DNA from: Bacillota bacterium
GTDB lineage: Bacteria > Bacillota > Sulfobacillia > JAJZIM01 > JAJZBP01
Reading direction: 5' to 3'
Length of the DNA stretch: 24,081 nt
NCBI GenBank assembly: GCA_021798855.1
Contig: JAJZBP010000004.1
Location: 1 to 24,081 of the forward strand
In this document: positions 14,573 to 21,502 of the stretch, in pieces
Numbering within the stretch: the stretch's first letter is position 1
Layout of the letters: every line of letters starts with the position of its first letter
The notes under the pieces: generated by a model
What the model saw: only the letters and a program-made list of their open reading frames with translations
Told to the model about the DNA's origin: nothing
Databases searched by the model: none
Position numbers and translations under genes: made by a program

Positions 14573-15044
14573 GAGGGCCGAAATCTGGTGGGTTGATTGG
14601 TCACCGGGAAGGGGCAGCGAACAGGCCGGTCTGCGGCCGGCCCTGATCGTGCAAAACGACATCGGCAATCGATACGCTCCAACCACCATTGTCGTGGCCA
14701 TCAGCGCCAACGCAACGGCGAAGACCTATCCGTTCCAGGTGGGCATCGAAACGGGCGAAAGCGGCCTGCCGGAGCGCAGCGTGATCAAGGCGGAGCAAAT
14801 CCTAACGGTGGCGAAAGACAGGTTGGTCAAAAGAGCCGGGATGCTGGGAAACGAGAAGATGAAGGAAGTGGAAGCCGCCCTGCACCACAGCCTGGGCCTG
14901 GTTTGCGGCAGACACGGGGACAACCGTTTCGGGACGGCTTCAATGGACGATCTGGTAAATCTGGAACATGGGCATGACGATGGAAACCAGGATGAAGCCG
15001 ACGATGAGGCCCAGGAACAAGATGAGGACCGGCTCCAGCAGTGA
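14565..15044 (+). CDS. MazF-family mRNA interferase toxin, C-terminally extended
   Basis: MazF toxins cleave mRNA at short sequences. Residues 4-113 match the family: RAEIWWVDWSPGRGSEQAG, RPALIVQNDIGNRY, then SVIKAEQILTV and the ending ALHHSLGL. Arg24 corresponds to catalytic Arg25 of B. subtilis MazF; Ser47 replaces catalytic Thr48, a conservative change that may alter activity. Family members stop near residue 115-120. This frame continues to 159 residues with an Asp/Glu/Gln-rich tail, because the last 105 bp (14940-15044) are antisense to the 3' end of pilC. The original stop has apparently been lost. Start ATG 14565 lies within the antitoxin end. Confidence 0.88.
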   Translation: MVRRAEIWWVDWSPGRGSEQAGLRPALIVQNDIGNRYAPTTIVVAISANATAKTYPFQVGIETGESGLPERSVIKAEQILTVAKDRLVKRAGMLGNEKMKEVEAALHHSLGLVCGRHGDNRFGTASMDDLVNLEHGHDDGNQDEADDEAQEQDEDRLQQ

Positions 15045-16205
15045 GGTCAGCCGCTCCACCGTTCTTTCCAACTCGCGCTCGTAGATCTCGGTCACCTTGG
15101 TCAGCATCCCCTCCAGGTCGCCGGTTTCTTCGCCGACGGTCACCATCTGAACGACCATGGGCGGGAAGAGACCGCTTTGCTCCATCGGTCCGGCCATGCT
15201 GCCCCCCTGGAGGATATTCTCCCGGATGGCGTCCACGGCGGTGGCCACCGTCCGGTTGCCCACCGTTTTTCCGGCCAAGACCAGGGAGACGGCGATGGGC
15301 ACACCTCCTTTATGCAGGGCGGAGAGGGTTCGGGCGAAGCGGCTGAGGCTGTGTTTGAGGATGATGGACCCGAAGACAGGCAGGCGCAGGGCGATCCGAT
15401 CCAGCCAGCGGGCGGGACCCTCCCGCCGCGCCAAACGCAACCCCGCGACGGCCAGCAGGGGGAGGCCGAAGAGGAACAGGTACCAGTAGCCGGTGATGAT
15501 TTGGGAAAAGGCCAGAACGGCCCGGGTGGTCCAGGGCAGTTTGGCGCCCATCTGGGCGAAAAGGCCGACGTAGGTGGGCAGGACGAAGGTGACCAGGAAC
15601 AGGGTGATGCCGATGGAGACGATGATCACGATCAGGGGATAGACGGAGGCCGACTTGAGCTTTTGGCCGAGGTGCTCCTCCCGCTCGTAAAAGCCGGACA
15701 GGTTGCGCAGGGATTCTTCCAGGGTGCCCCCGGCTTCTCCGGCGGCGAGGATCTGGGTGAAGACGGGCGGGAAGGTCGTGCCCTGGGCGGACAGGCTGGC
15801 GGCGAGGCCGGCGCCTTCCCGCACTTGGGCGATGGCGCGGGCCAGCGGCGGGGCGATGGGCTTGCCGGCGTTTTGGGTTTCCAGCAGGGAAAGCCCGGTG
15901 AGGATGGGGACGCCGGCTCCCAGGAGGGTGGCCATTTGGTCGCTGAAGAGGGCCAGATCGCCGGCGCGAGGGCGGCCGGCCATGATGGGGTAGGCGGATG
16001 CGGTGGCCAGCGGGTCGAGGCGGAGGCTCAGCACCCAGAGGCCGGCGGCGTGCAGGGCGGCCAAAGCCTCGCTGCGGTTGTCGGCGCCGGTCAGTCCGGA
16101 CCTGGGCCCACCGTTGCCGTCGACGGCGCGGTAGCGGTAGCGGTAGCGGCCGGCGGCGGCGGGCGAAGACGCTCCGGCAGAGGAGCCGGACAGGCCGGCG
16201 CTCAT
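14940..16205 (-). CDS. pilC: Type IV pilus inner-membrane protein PilC (GspF family)
   Basis: PilC is the platform protein on which the PilB and PilT motors act. The roughly 421-residue protein has the N-terminal RYRYRAVDGNGGPRSGLTGA segment and two T2SSF domains: the first around LFSDQMATLLGAGVPILTGL, the second around RFARTLSALHKGGVPIAVSL. Three membrane segments are visible, including VYPLIVIIVSIGITLFLVTF and a C-terminal LILFLGLIVGFILVSIVMPM. ATG 16205 is used and GTG 16223 is an alternative; neither has a clear ribosome binding site, so the start is uncertain. It is the last gene of the operon, 364 bp after pilT. Its 3' end overlaps the convergent toxin gene by 105 bp. Confidence 0.93.
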   Translation of the reverse strand: MSAGLSGSSAGASSPAAAGRYRYRYRAVDGNGGPRSGLTGADNRSEALAALHAAGLWVLSLRLDPLATASAYPIMAGRPRAGDLALFSDQMATLLGAGVPILTGLSLLETQNAGKPIAPPLARAIAQVREGAGLAASLSAQGTTFPPVFTQILAAGEAGGTLEESLRNLSGFYEREEHLGQKLKSASVYPLIVIIVSIGITLFLVTFVLPTYVGLFAQMGAKLPWTTRAVLAFSQIITGYWYLFLFGLPLLAVAGLRLARREGPARWLDRIALRLPVFGSIILKHSLSRFARTLSALHKGGVPIAVSLVLAGKTVGNRTVATAVDAIRENILQGGSMAGPMEQSGLFPPMVVQMVTVGEETGDLEGMLTKVTEIYERELERTVERLTSLLEPVLILFLGLIVGFILVSIVMPMFQIYQIVH

Positions 16206-16333
16206 GCTTGGGGGGGACCGCACGTGGAGAGGCCCGGCGCGGGCCGACGGTCTGCTCCGGGGGGGCAGGTCGGGCGACGACCAACAATTATAGCACGGGA
16301 GCCGCCCCCGGCGGCGAACTGGGCGTCAAAGGT

Positions 16334-16429
16334 TTTAGTACGACCGCAATGCGGTCGGTGGAGAGTGAAGCGGAGGGGTCCGATTTGATCTTTCGCGAAG
16401 CGAATAGAATCCCGGAGCTTCACTCCACG
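16334..16429 (+). repeat. B element, copy in A (96 bp)
   Basis: The unit runs from TTTAGTACGAC to CTCCACG. It contains a 7-bp hairpin (CGACCGC/GCGGTCG) followed by a long stem, GTGGAGAGTGAAGC with GCTTCACTCCAC (12 bp, 2-nt bulge). It matches the copies at 19533-19773 and 23990-24081 closely and the one at 22559-22656 more distantly. Confidence 0.85.
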
Positions 16430-16464
16430 TTTGCTGGAGGTCTGTTCCTTGCCCTCGCCGACGG

Positions 16465-16500
16465 TCCTCGGCGGCAAAGCCGCCTGCGCCACGCTCCAGG
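16465..16500 (+). repeat. D insert (36 bp) in repeat A
   Basis: This segment is absent from the A copies at 339-452 and 23921-23989. It sits between two CGACGG hexamers. It shares TCCTCGG and CCTGCGCCACG, with matching GCCGACGG flank, with the compound hairpin at 7803-7873 (opposite strand), but the apical stem differs while remaining paired. Confidence 0.75.
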
Positions 16501-16569
16501 CGACGGGCGCATGTACGGAGGCGAAACCTTCCTTAACAACATCCAAACGGTCGAACACCTCCCTTCTGG

Positions 16570-17619
16570 TTATTCTTCCTTGAAGACGCCCGACTCGCGC
16601 CGGAAGGTTTTGTCGTCGATCAGGCTGCGCTGGTGGAGGTCGCGCACGGCGTTTTCCATGGTGGTCATCCCCAGGTGCCGGCTCATTTGGATGACCGACG
16701 GCAACTGGTGGCTCTTGCCCTCCCGGATCAGGTTGCGAATGGCCTGGGTGTTCAAAAGGACTTCCGCCGCCAGGATCATCCCCTGCCGGTCGGCCCGCGG
16801 CAAAAGGCGTTGGGCGACGACGCCGCGCAGGACGCCGGCCAACTGAACCTTGGCCTGCTGCTGCTGGCTGGGCGGGAAGACGTCAACGATCCGGTTGATG
16901 GTCCCCGGGGCGTCCGGGGTGTGCAGGGTGGAAAGGACCAGGTGGCCGGTTTCGGCGGCGGTCAGGGCGATGCTGATGGTTTCCCAGTCCCGCATCTCCC
17001 CGACCAGGATGACGTCGGGGTCTTCGCGCATGGCCGCCCGCAGGCCCTGTTGAAAACTGGGGGTGTCGGAGCCGACTTCCCGCTGGACGATCAGGGACAG
17101 GCGGTTTTTATGGAGATATTCGATTGGGTCCTCCAGGGTGATCACGTGGAGACTCTGCGTCTGGTTCCAGAGGTTGACCAGGGCGGCCAGGGTGGTGGAC
17201 TTGCCGCTTCCCGCCGGGCCGGTGACGATGACGAGGCCGTGCAACCGGTCTCCCGCCAGGGACTTGATGACCGGAGGCAGCCCCAGGTCGTCCAGGGAGG
17301 GGATCTGCAGCGGGATCAGGCGGATGGCCAAAGCCATGCTGCCGCGCTGGACGAACAGGTTGACTCGGACCCGGCCCACGTCCGGGATGGTCAGGGAAAA
17401 ATCGGCTTCCTGGTTCTTCTGAAAATATTCTTCCAAGGAGGGGGGAAGGAGTTCCTTGGCCATTTCGCGGGTGTCCGCCGGCAGGAGGGGTTCGTTGCCG
17501 AGGAAGGTGAGTTGGCCGTTGATCCTGACCGCCGCGGGGGAGCCGGATGAAAGGTGCAGGTCGCTGGCCCGGTTGGTGGCGGCGAGGGTCAGCCATTCAC
17601 GGGCGGTGGCCAAAGGCAT
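16570..17619 (-). CDS. pilT: Type IV pilus retraction ATPase PilT
   Basis: PilT is a hexameric ATPase that depolymerises pili and drives twitching. The 349-residue protein is of typical length and has the N-terminal ASDLHLSSGSPAAVRINGQL segment, Walker A GPAGSGKSTT (around residue 134), the Asp box HVITLEDPIEYLHKN, Walker B DPDVILVGEMRDWETI and the His box TGHLVLSTLHTPDA. ATG 17619 is chosen for its GAGGAGA ribosome binding site; a longer frame extends into pilB and is rejected. It starts 29 bp after pilB. The last residues (SLIDDKTFRRESGVFKEE) match the usual PilT tail only loosely. Confidence 0.95.
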   Translation of the reverse strand: MPLATAREWLTLAATNRASDLHLSSGSPAAVRINGQLTFLGNEPLLPADTREMAKELLPPSLEEYFQKNQEADFSLTIPDVGRVRVNLFVQRGSMALAIRLIPLQIPSLDDLGLPPVIKSLAGDRLHGLVIVTGPAGSGKSTTLAALVNLWNQTQSLHVITLEDPIEYLHKNRLSLIVQREVGSDTPSFQQGLRAAMREDPDVILVGEMRDWETISIALTAAETGHLVLSTLHTPDAPGTINRIVDVFPPSQQQQAKVQLAGVLRGVVAQRLLPRADRQGMILAAEVLLNTQAIRNLIREGKSHQLPSVIQMSRHLGMTTMENAVRDLHQRSLIDDKTFRRESGVFKEE

Positions 17620-17648
17620 TTCTCCTCTCAAGATTGGCGGAGTGGCGA

Positions 17649-19511
17649 TCACCCTTCCAAGTGAAAAGTGGCCTTGCGCACCTCCGCCAGGCTGGTCAGC
17701 CCTTGGGCGGCCTTGGCCACTCCGTCCTTTTCCAGGGAAACAAAGCCTTCCCGCAGGGCGGCGGTCCGCAGGGTGGCGACGTCGGTTTTTTCCAGGATCA
17801 GGCGACGCAAGGACGGCCCCAGGGGCATGACCTCCCAAAGGGGAACCCTTCCCAGAAAACCCGTGCCGGCGCAACGGGAGCAGCCGGTGGGAAACCAGTA
17901 GACGCCGGGAGGGGCGTCCAGGGCGAGCAGCAGGGGATCGCCTTCCGCCAGGTGGCGGGAGGCGCGACAACGGCAGAGGTGGCGCACCAAGCGTTGGGAG
18001 ACGATGCCGGAGAGGCTGGAGGCCACCAGGTATGGTTCCACGCCCATCTCGTTCAAACGGCCGGGGGCGCCGGGAGAGTCGTTGGCATGAAGGGTGGAAA
18101 GGACCAGGTGGCCGGTGAGGGCGGCCCGGACGGCGTTTTCGGCGGTTTCTCCGTCGCGGATTTCCCCCAGCATGATCACGTCGGGGTCCTGGCGCAGGAT
18201 GGAACGCAGGGCGCGGGCGAAGGTGAGGCCGGCCCGGGCGTTGACCTGCACCTGACTGATGCCGGGGATCAGGTATTCCACCGGATCTTCCACCGTGACG
18301 ATGTTCTGGTCGCCCCCGGGTCCTAAGTCCAAAAGGCTGGCCATGAGGGTGGTGCTTTTGCCGGAGCCGGTGGGACCGGTGATCAAGACCATGCCGTAAG
18401 GGGCGTGGATGAAACGGCGGTACGTTTTCAGGACGTCGCGGGAGAAGCCCAGGTCGTCCAGACGGCGCAGGGCGCCCTGATCCAAGAGACGCAGGACCAT
18501 CTTCTCGCCGTGGACGGTGGGAAGGGTGGAAACGCGCACGTCGACTGAGCGGCGGCGCGCGGCGTCGCCGGGCCGGGGGGCGGTTCGAGCCGGTCCGGGG
18601 ACCGGGGAGTCGGAATTGGACGCGTCGAACAAAAGGCCGTCATTGTGTTCGGGGCGGACTCCCTTCGGCCGGGCAAGGGCTTGGAACCCACCGAGGCCGT
18701 CAAGGGCGACGGGAGGGGATGCCTCGTTTTTCTTCGCCTCGCCGCCCAAGGTGAAGTGGCCGTCCTGGGGCAGCCGTTTCTCGGCGATGTCCAGGGAGGC
18801 CGATATTTTCAAGTGGGAGATCAGGGGCGGGAGCAGTTCTTTGGGTAGGGTCATGGTCAGGTGCAGGTGGCCATCGATCCGGTGACGGACGTTGAAGTCC
18901 TTTTCGCCGGGTTCCAGGTGGATGTCGCTGGCCCGGTCGTCCAGGGCCCGCTGGAGGATGGTGCCGGCCAGGGCCACGGCGGGGGCCTCGGTTCCCGACC
19001 AGGCGGCGTCTTCGCGGGCGCCGCCGCCCGACGCCGGGGTGGAGGGGGCCATCCAGGAACCGAAATGCCGGTCCAGGGACCTCTCCAGCACCCGCCTGGT
19101 CACCACGATCCGTTCGATCCGGTGCCCGGTGAGGCGTTCGGCCTCCTCCAGGTCCGGCAGGTTCAGGGGGTCGGCCGTGGCCAGTTTCAAGACGCCGGTT
19201 TGGGGATCGAGGGTGAGGGGGATCAGGGCGAGGCGGCGGGCGGCGGCGGGGGGCAGGGTGGCCAGGGCTTCCGCGTCGGGTTCGAGGGAGACGGCGAAGG
19301 TCAGGCCCAGTTGTTCGGCCAGGGTCCTGGTCACGTCCAGTTCGGGCAGGTAGCCGTTCTTGACCAGGATCTTCCCCAGCCGTTCGCCGCTCTTGGCCTG
19401 GGCTTCGAGGGCCTTTTCCAATTGGGCAGGAGACAGGAGACCCTTTTTGACCAGGAGGTCGCCCAGGCGCAGCCGCGGTCCGGCGGAGGAAAGGGGGGCT
19501 TGGGCCGGCAC
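17649..19511 (-). CDS. pilB: Type IV pilus assembly ATPase PilB (GspE family)
   Basis: PilB is the extension ATPase that polymerises pilin through PilC. The 620-residue protein has an MshEN-type N-terminal domain (RLGDLLVKKGLLSPAQLEKA onward), the GspE core with ASDIHLEPGEKDFNVRHRID, Walker A GPTGSGKSTT (around residue 378), the Asp box NIVTVEDPVEYLIPG, Walker B DPDVIMLGEIRDGETAENA, a His box, and a Zn-binding CxC...CxxC pair (about 515-550). Start GTG 19511 is set by a perfect GAGGAGG eight bases upstream; the frame stays open upstream through two B repeats. About 63 low-complexity residues (about 257-320) interrupt the usual PQDG-x-F to VDVRVSTLPT junction. Confidence 0.95.
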   Translation of the reverse strand: MPAQAPLSSAGPRLRLGDLLVKKGLLSPAQLEKALEAQAKSGERLGKILVKNGYLPELDVTRTLAEQLGLTFAVSLEPDAEALATLPPAAARRLALIPLTLDPQTGVLKLATADPLNLPDLEEAERLTGHRIERIVVTRRVLERSLDRHFGSWMAPSTPASGGGAREDAAWSGTEAPAVALAGTILQRALDDRASDIHLEPGEKDFNVRHRIDGHLHLTMTLPKELLPPLISHLKISASLDIAEKRLPQDGHFTLGGEAKKNEASPPVALDGLGGFQALARPKGVRPEHNDGLLFDASNSDSPVPGPARTAPRPGDAARRRSVDVRVSTLPTVHGEKMVLRLLDQGALRRLDDLGFSRDVLKTYRRFIHAPYGMVLITGPTGSGKSTTLMASLLDLGPGGDQNIVTVEDPVEYLIPGISQVQVNARAGLTFARALRSILRQDPDVIMLGEIRDGETAENAVRAALTGHLVLSTLHANDSPGAPGRLNEMGVEPYLVASSLSGIVSQRLVRHLCRCRASRHLAEGDPLLLALDAPPGVYWFPTGCSRCAGTGFLGRVPLWEVMPLGPSLRRLILEKTDVATLRTAALREGFVSLEKDGVAKAAQGLTSLAEVRKATFHLEG

Positions 19512-19532
19512 GGGGTCACCTCCTCGGACAAA

Positions 19533-19628
19533 CGTGGAGTGAAGCTGCGGCATTGGGTTCGCTTCGCGGCGGATCGAAGCGGACGCCTCCGCTTCACTCT
19601 CCACCGACTGTTGCACAGTCGTACTAAA
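19533..19628 (-). repeat. B element, tandem unit next to pilB (96 bp)
   Basis: This is a complete 96-bp B unit, directly adjoining a second unit at 19629-19773, and reading in the direction of pilus transcription. Its hairpin is CGACTGT-GCA-ACAGTCG: both variable pairs have changed from C-G to T-A compared with the copy at 16334. It ends 15 bp before the pilB ribosome binding site region. It is open in frame with pilB. Confidence 0.85.
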
Positions 19629-19773
19629 CGTGGAGTGAAGCTGCGGCATTGGGTTCGCTTCGCGGCGGTAATTTGGTTCCCCTCCCTCCCCGTGACCGGG
19701 GACACCGCGCGCGGCGGATCGAAGCGGACGCCTCCGCTTCACTCTCCACCGACTGTTGCACAGTCGTACTAAA
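19629..19773 (-). repeat. B element with a C insert (145 bp)
   Basis: This second tandem B unit is identical in plan to its neighbour but 49 bp longer. The extra DNA is 41 bp (19669-19709) plus a second copy of CGCGGCGG (19661-19668 and 19710-19717), so it looks like an insertion with an 8-bp target duplication. The 41 bp hold a TCCCCG-GTGA-CGGGGA-type hairpin. The unit begins 12 bp after the upstream pilin stop. Confidence 0.85.
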
Positions 19774-19784
19774 AGATGGGCGGC

Positions 19785-20423
19785 TCACTGCCGGGTGATC
19801 AGGCCGGTGGTGGTGTACACCAGAAAGGAAACGCTGGAGTTGGCCGCCGGGGTGGAGACGGCGAAGGTGAAAGAGGCGGTGTTGCCGGGGAGACCGGCGG
19901 CGTTGAGACTGCCGTCGTTGTTGAAGGTGACCAGCAGGGGGCCGTTTTGCGGCGATTGAGCGGTGTACTTGTTGGTCTGGGGGTCGTAGGTGGTGGGGGT
20001 GAGGGGGCCGAGGGACCAACCGCTGGGCAGGGAGGCGTCGGGCGAGGCAGGGGTTCCGGCGGGCAGGGAGATGCAGGAGGCCCGGAAGCCGGACGGCGGC
20101 GGGCCGCCGCCGCAGGTGGCCTCCAGGCCGGTTTCGTCGGAGGGGCCGACGCTGGAACAGGATTCGTTTTGAGCGCTGAAGGTGACCAGCCAGGGATCGC
20201 CGGCCTTTCCCAGGTCGGCGAGGAGGACGCCGGAGCAATTCTGGTCGGCGGCCATGGCTTGGGTTTGCACTTGGCGGAAAAAGGACGGCAGGGCGCCGAC
20301 GCTCTTCGCTTGGGCGTTGCGCCCGGCGTGGCCGAGGGCGAGGACGGCCAACCCGGCGGCCAGGGCCAGCAGGAGGACGACGACGAGGACTTCGATGAGG
20401 GTGAATCCACGTTCGTTGCGCAT
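19785..20423 (-). CDS. Type IV prepilin (major or pseudopilin candidate)
   Basis: The 212-residue product has a class III signal, MRNERG before FTLIEVLVVVLLLALAAGLAV, cut by PilD-type peptidase after Gly6 and leaving N-methylated Phe1 with Glu5, followed by the hydrophobic helix that packs the filament core. The C-terminal domain has four Cys (in NCSG, SCSS, TCGG and SCIS), so disulfides are possible. It starts 6 bp after pilO stops, with AAAGG ten bases upstream. Its place between pilO and pilB suits a structural pilin, though its size would also suit a pseudopilin of the GspH type. Two B repeats follow. Confidence 0.9.
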   Translation of the reverse strand: MRNERGFTLIEVLVVVLLLALAAGLAVLALGHAGRNAQAKSVGALPSFFRQVQTQAMAADQNCSGVLLADLGKAGDPWLVTFSAQNESCSSVGPSDETGLEATCGGGPPPSGFRASCISLPAGTPASPDASLPSGWSLGPLTPTTYDPQTNKYTAQSPQNGPLLVTFNNDGSLNAAGLPGNTASFTFAVSTPAANSSVSFLVYTTTGLITRQ

Positions 20424-20429
20424 GCCTTA

Positions 20430-20966
20430 TTAACCTTTCGCGTACAGGTGGAAACGGATCGCGAACAGGTGGGTGGAGTTCTGGGAGGTGAACTGAGCCT
20501 CGCGGATGCCGACCAGGCGGGTAGAGGTCTCCAGGGCGCGGAGGAAGGCGACGGCCTGGGCATTTGCGCCGCGGAAAGTCAGGGTGCAGCGGTAAGCGGT
20601 GTAGCCCGGCCCGGAGGTGGGTGGGGCCGAATCCGGGGTGAAACTGAGGATGCGCACGCCGGTGGCCGCGGCGTAGGCGTCCAGGTTGTGCAAAAAAGGA
20701 GGCAGGTCTTCGCCGGCGGGGACGGCGGCGGTGGCCTTGCGGTAAGCGGCCTGGAGTTCGGGGAGCCGGGGGAGCTCCGCTCGGTAGCGCAAGAAGGCCT
20801 GCCGACCCCGGGCGACGAGAAAGGAGGCGCGGGTGTTTGCGGTTCGCAGGCGGCCGGCGTAGCGGGAAAGCGGGGCCAGGACCAGGTAGTAACTGAACAA
20901 GGCGAGGAGGAGGGAGGCGGCCAGGAGCAGGGCGGTCCTGTCCCGGGGAGACAGGGCGATCTTCAC
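20430..20966 (-). CDS. pilO: Type IV pilus assembly protein PilO
   Basis: PilO is a bitopic membrane protein that dimerises with PilN and aligns the assembly platform. The 178-residue product has a short cytoplasmic start, one membrane helix (about residues 11-28, TALLLAASLLLALFSYYLVL), a coiled coil and a ferredoxin-like C-terminal domain ending AIRFHLYAKG. GTG 20966 overlaps the pilN stop (GTGA), consistent with translational coupling. A much longer frame from 21524 is antisense-free but covers pilN, so it is rejected. Identification rests on topology and position as much as on sequence. Confidence 0.87.
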   Translation of the reverse strand: MKIALSPRDRTALLLAASLLLALFSYYLVLAPLSRYAGRLRTANTRASFLVARGRQAFLRYRAELPRLPELQAAYRKATAAVPAGEDLPPFLHNLDAYAAATGVRILSFTPDSAPPTSGPGYTAYRCTLTFRGANAQAVAFLRALETSTRLVGIREAQFTSQNSTHLFAIRFHLYAKG

Positions 20967-21502
20967 GGCGTCACGCTCCCCTGCAGGGGGATCTGGAGGG
21001 AAAAGGCAAAACCATGGCCGGCGGGATCCCGGCGGGCGCCGAGCAACGACGGCTGGCCGAGGTCGGGTAGGCCGGGGACGCGGGTGAGGAAAAGGGCGAT
21101 TGCCGAGAGGTCCGGCGCCGTTCCTTCCAGCGACAGGACACTCTTGGCCGGCGTCAGGGTGGTGAGCACGGTCCCGGACGGAGCCGCGGCGCGCAAGTCC
21201 CGCAGGACGGCGCTCCAACCGGGTGCGGCGCGCACCCGGTCGGAAAGGGAGCGGACGAGGGAGACGGTCGCTTGTTTTGCCTGCACGCCGGCCGCCAAGG
21301 TGACGTAGGGGGCGTAGCGGGCTTCCCGGCGCCGGGCGGCGGCCAGGCGCTCCTGAAGGGAAACGATTTTGACCGCATCCAGGCCGACCAGCAAAAGGGA
21401 GCAAAAGACCACCAAAGCCAAGGGCAGGAACACCAGCCGCTCCCGCCAGGGACGGGGAAGGAATCCCCGCTCCTCGGGCGGCAGCAGGTTGATCCCGCTC
21501 AT
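20963..21502 (-). CDS. pilN: Type IV pilus assembly protein PilN
   Basis: PilN has a short cytoplasmic N terminus that binds PilM, one membrane helix, and a domain that pairs with PilO. The 179-residue product begins MSGINLLPPEERGF, the diagnostic INLLP motif for PilM binding, followed by a helix (about 26-47, LVFLPLALVVFCSLLLVGLD), a coiled coil and an alpha/beta domain. ATG 21502 overlaps the pilM stop (ATGA). Length is typical. Confidence 0.93.
   Translation of the reverse strand: MSGINLLPPEERGFLPRPWRERLVFLPLALVVFCSLLLVGLDAVKIVSLQERLAAARRREARYAPYVTLAAGVQAKQATVSLVRSLSDRVRAAPGWSAVLRDLRAAAPSGTVLTTLTPAKSVLSLEGTAPDLSAIALFLTRVPGLPDLGQPSLLGARRDPAGHGFAFSLQIPLQGSVTP

Larger units (their letters stand above)
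16289..16534 (+). repeat. Repeat A interrupted by B and D (246 bp)
   Basis: The outer parts match A at 339-452. After the first 45 bp of A (16289-16333) a 96-bp B element is inserted (16334-16429), then A resumes (16430-16534) with a further 36-bp D insert (16465-16500). The lengths add exactly: 114+96+36=246. B carries the hairpin CGACCGC-AAT-GCGGTCG; D carries GGCGGC-AAA-GCCGCC. The whole stretch is open in one + frame. Confidence 0.85.
16206..16569. other. Gap between pilT and pilC, mostly repeat DNA
   Basis: The 364-bp gap contains no gene. Of it, 246 bp (16289-16534) are a composite repeat (A interrupted by B and D), on the + strand and therefore antisense to the pilus operon. About 35 bp remain next to pilT and about 80 bp next to pilC, with no promoter or terminator that can be supported. 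Confidence 0.7.

Noticed and set aside
16334..16429. B element as an integron attC site
   Set aside because: It lacks the RYYYAAC/GTTRRRY core sites and there is no integrase or cassette arrangement.
19512..19742. Extended N terminus of PilB through the B repeats
   Set aside because: GTG 19511 has a perfect ribosome binding site and the family domain begins right after it; the upstream part is repeat sequence.
19533..19773. Tandem 96-bp repeats as a CRISPR array
   Set aside because: The units are directly adjoining with no unique spacers, far longer than CRISPR repeats, and one contains a duplicated-target insertion. No cas genes are present.
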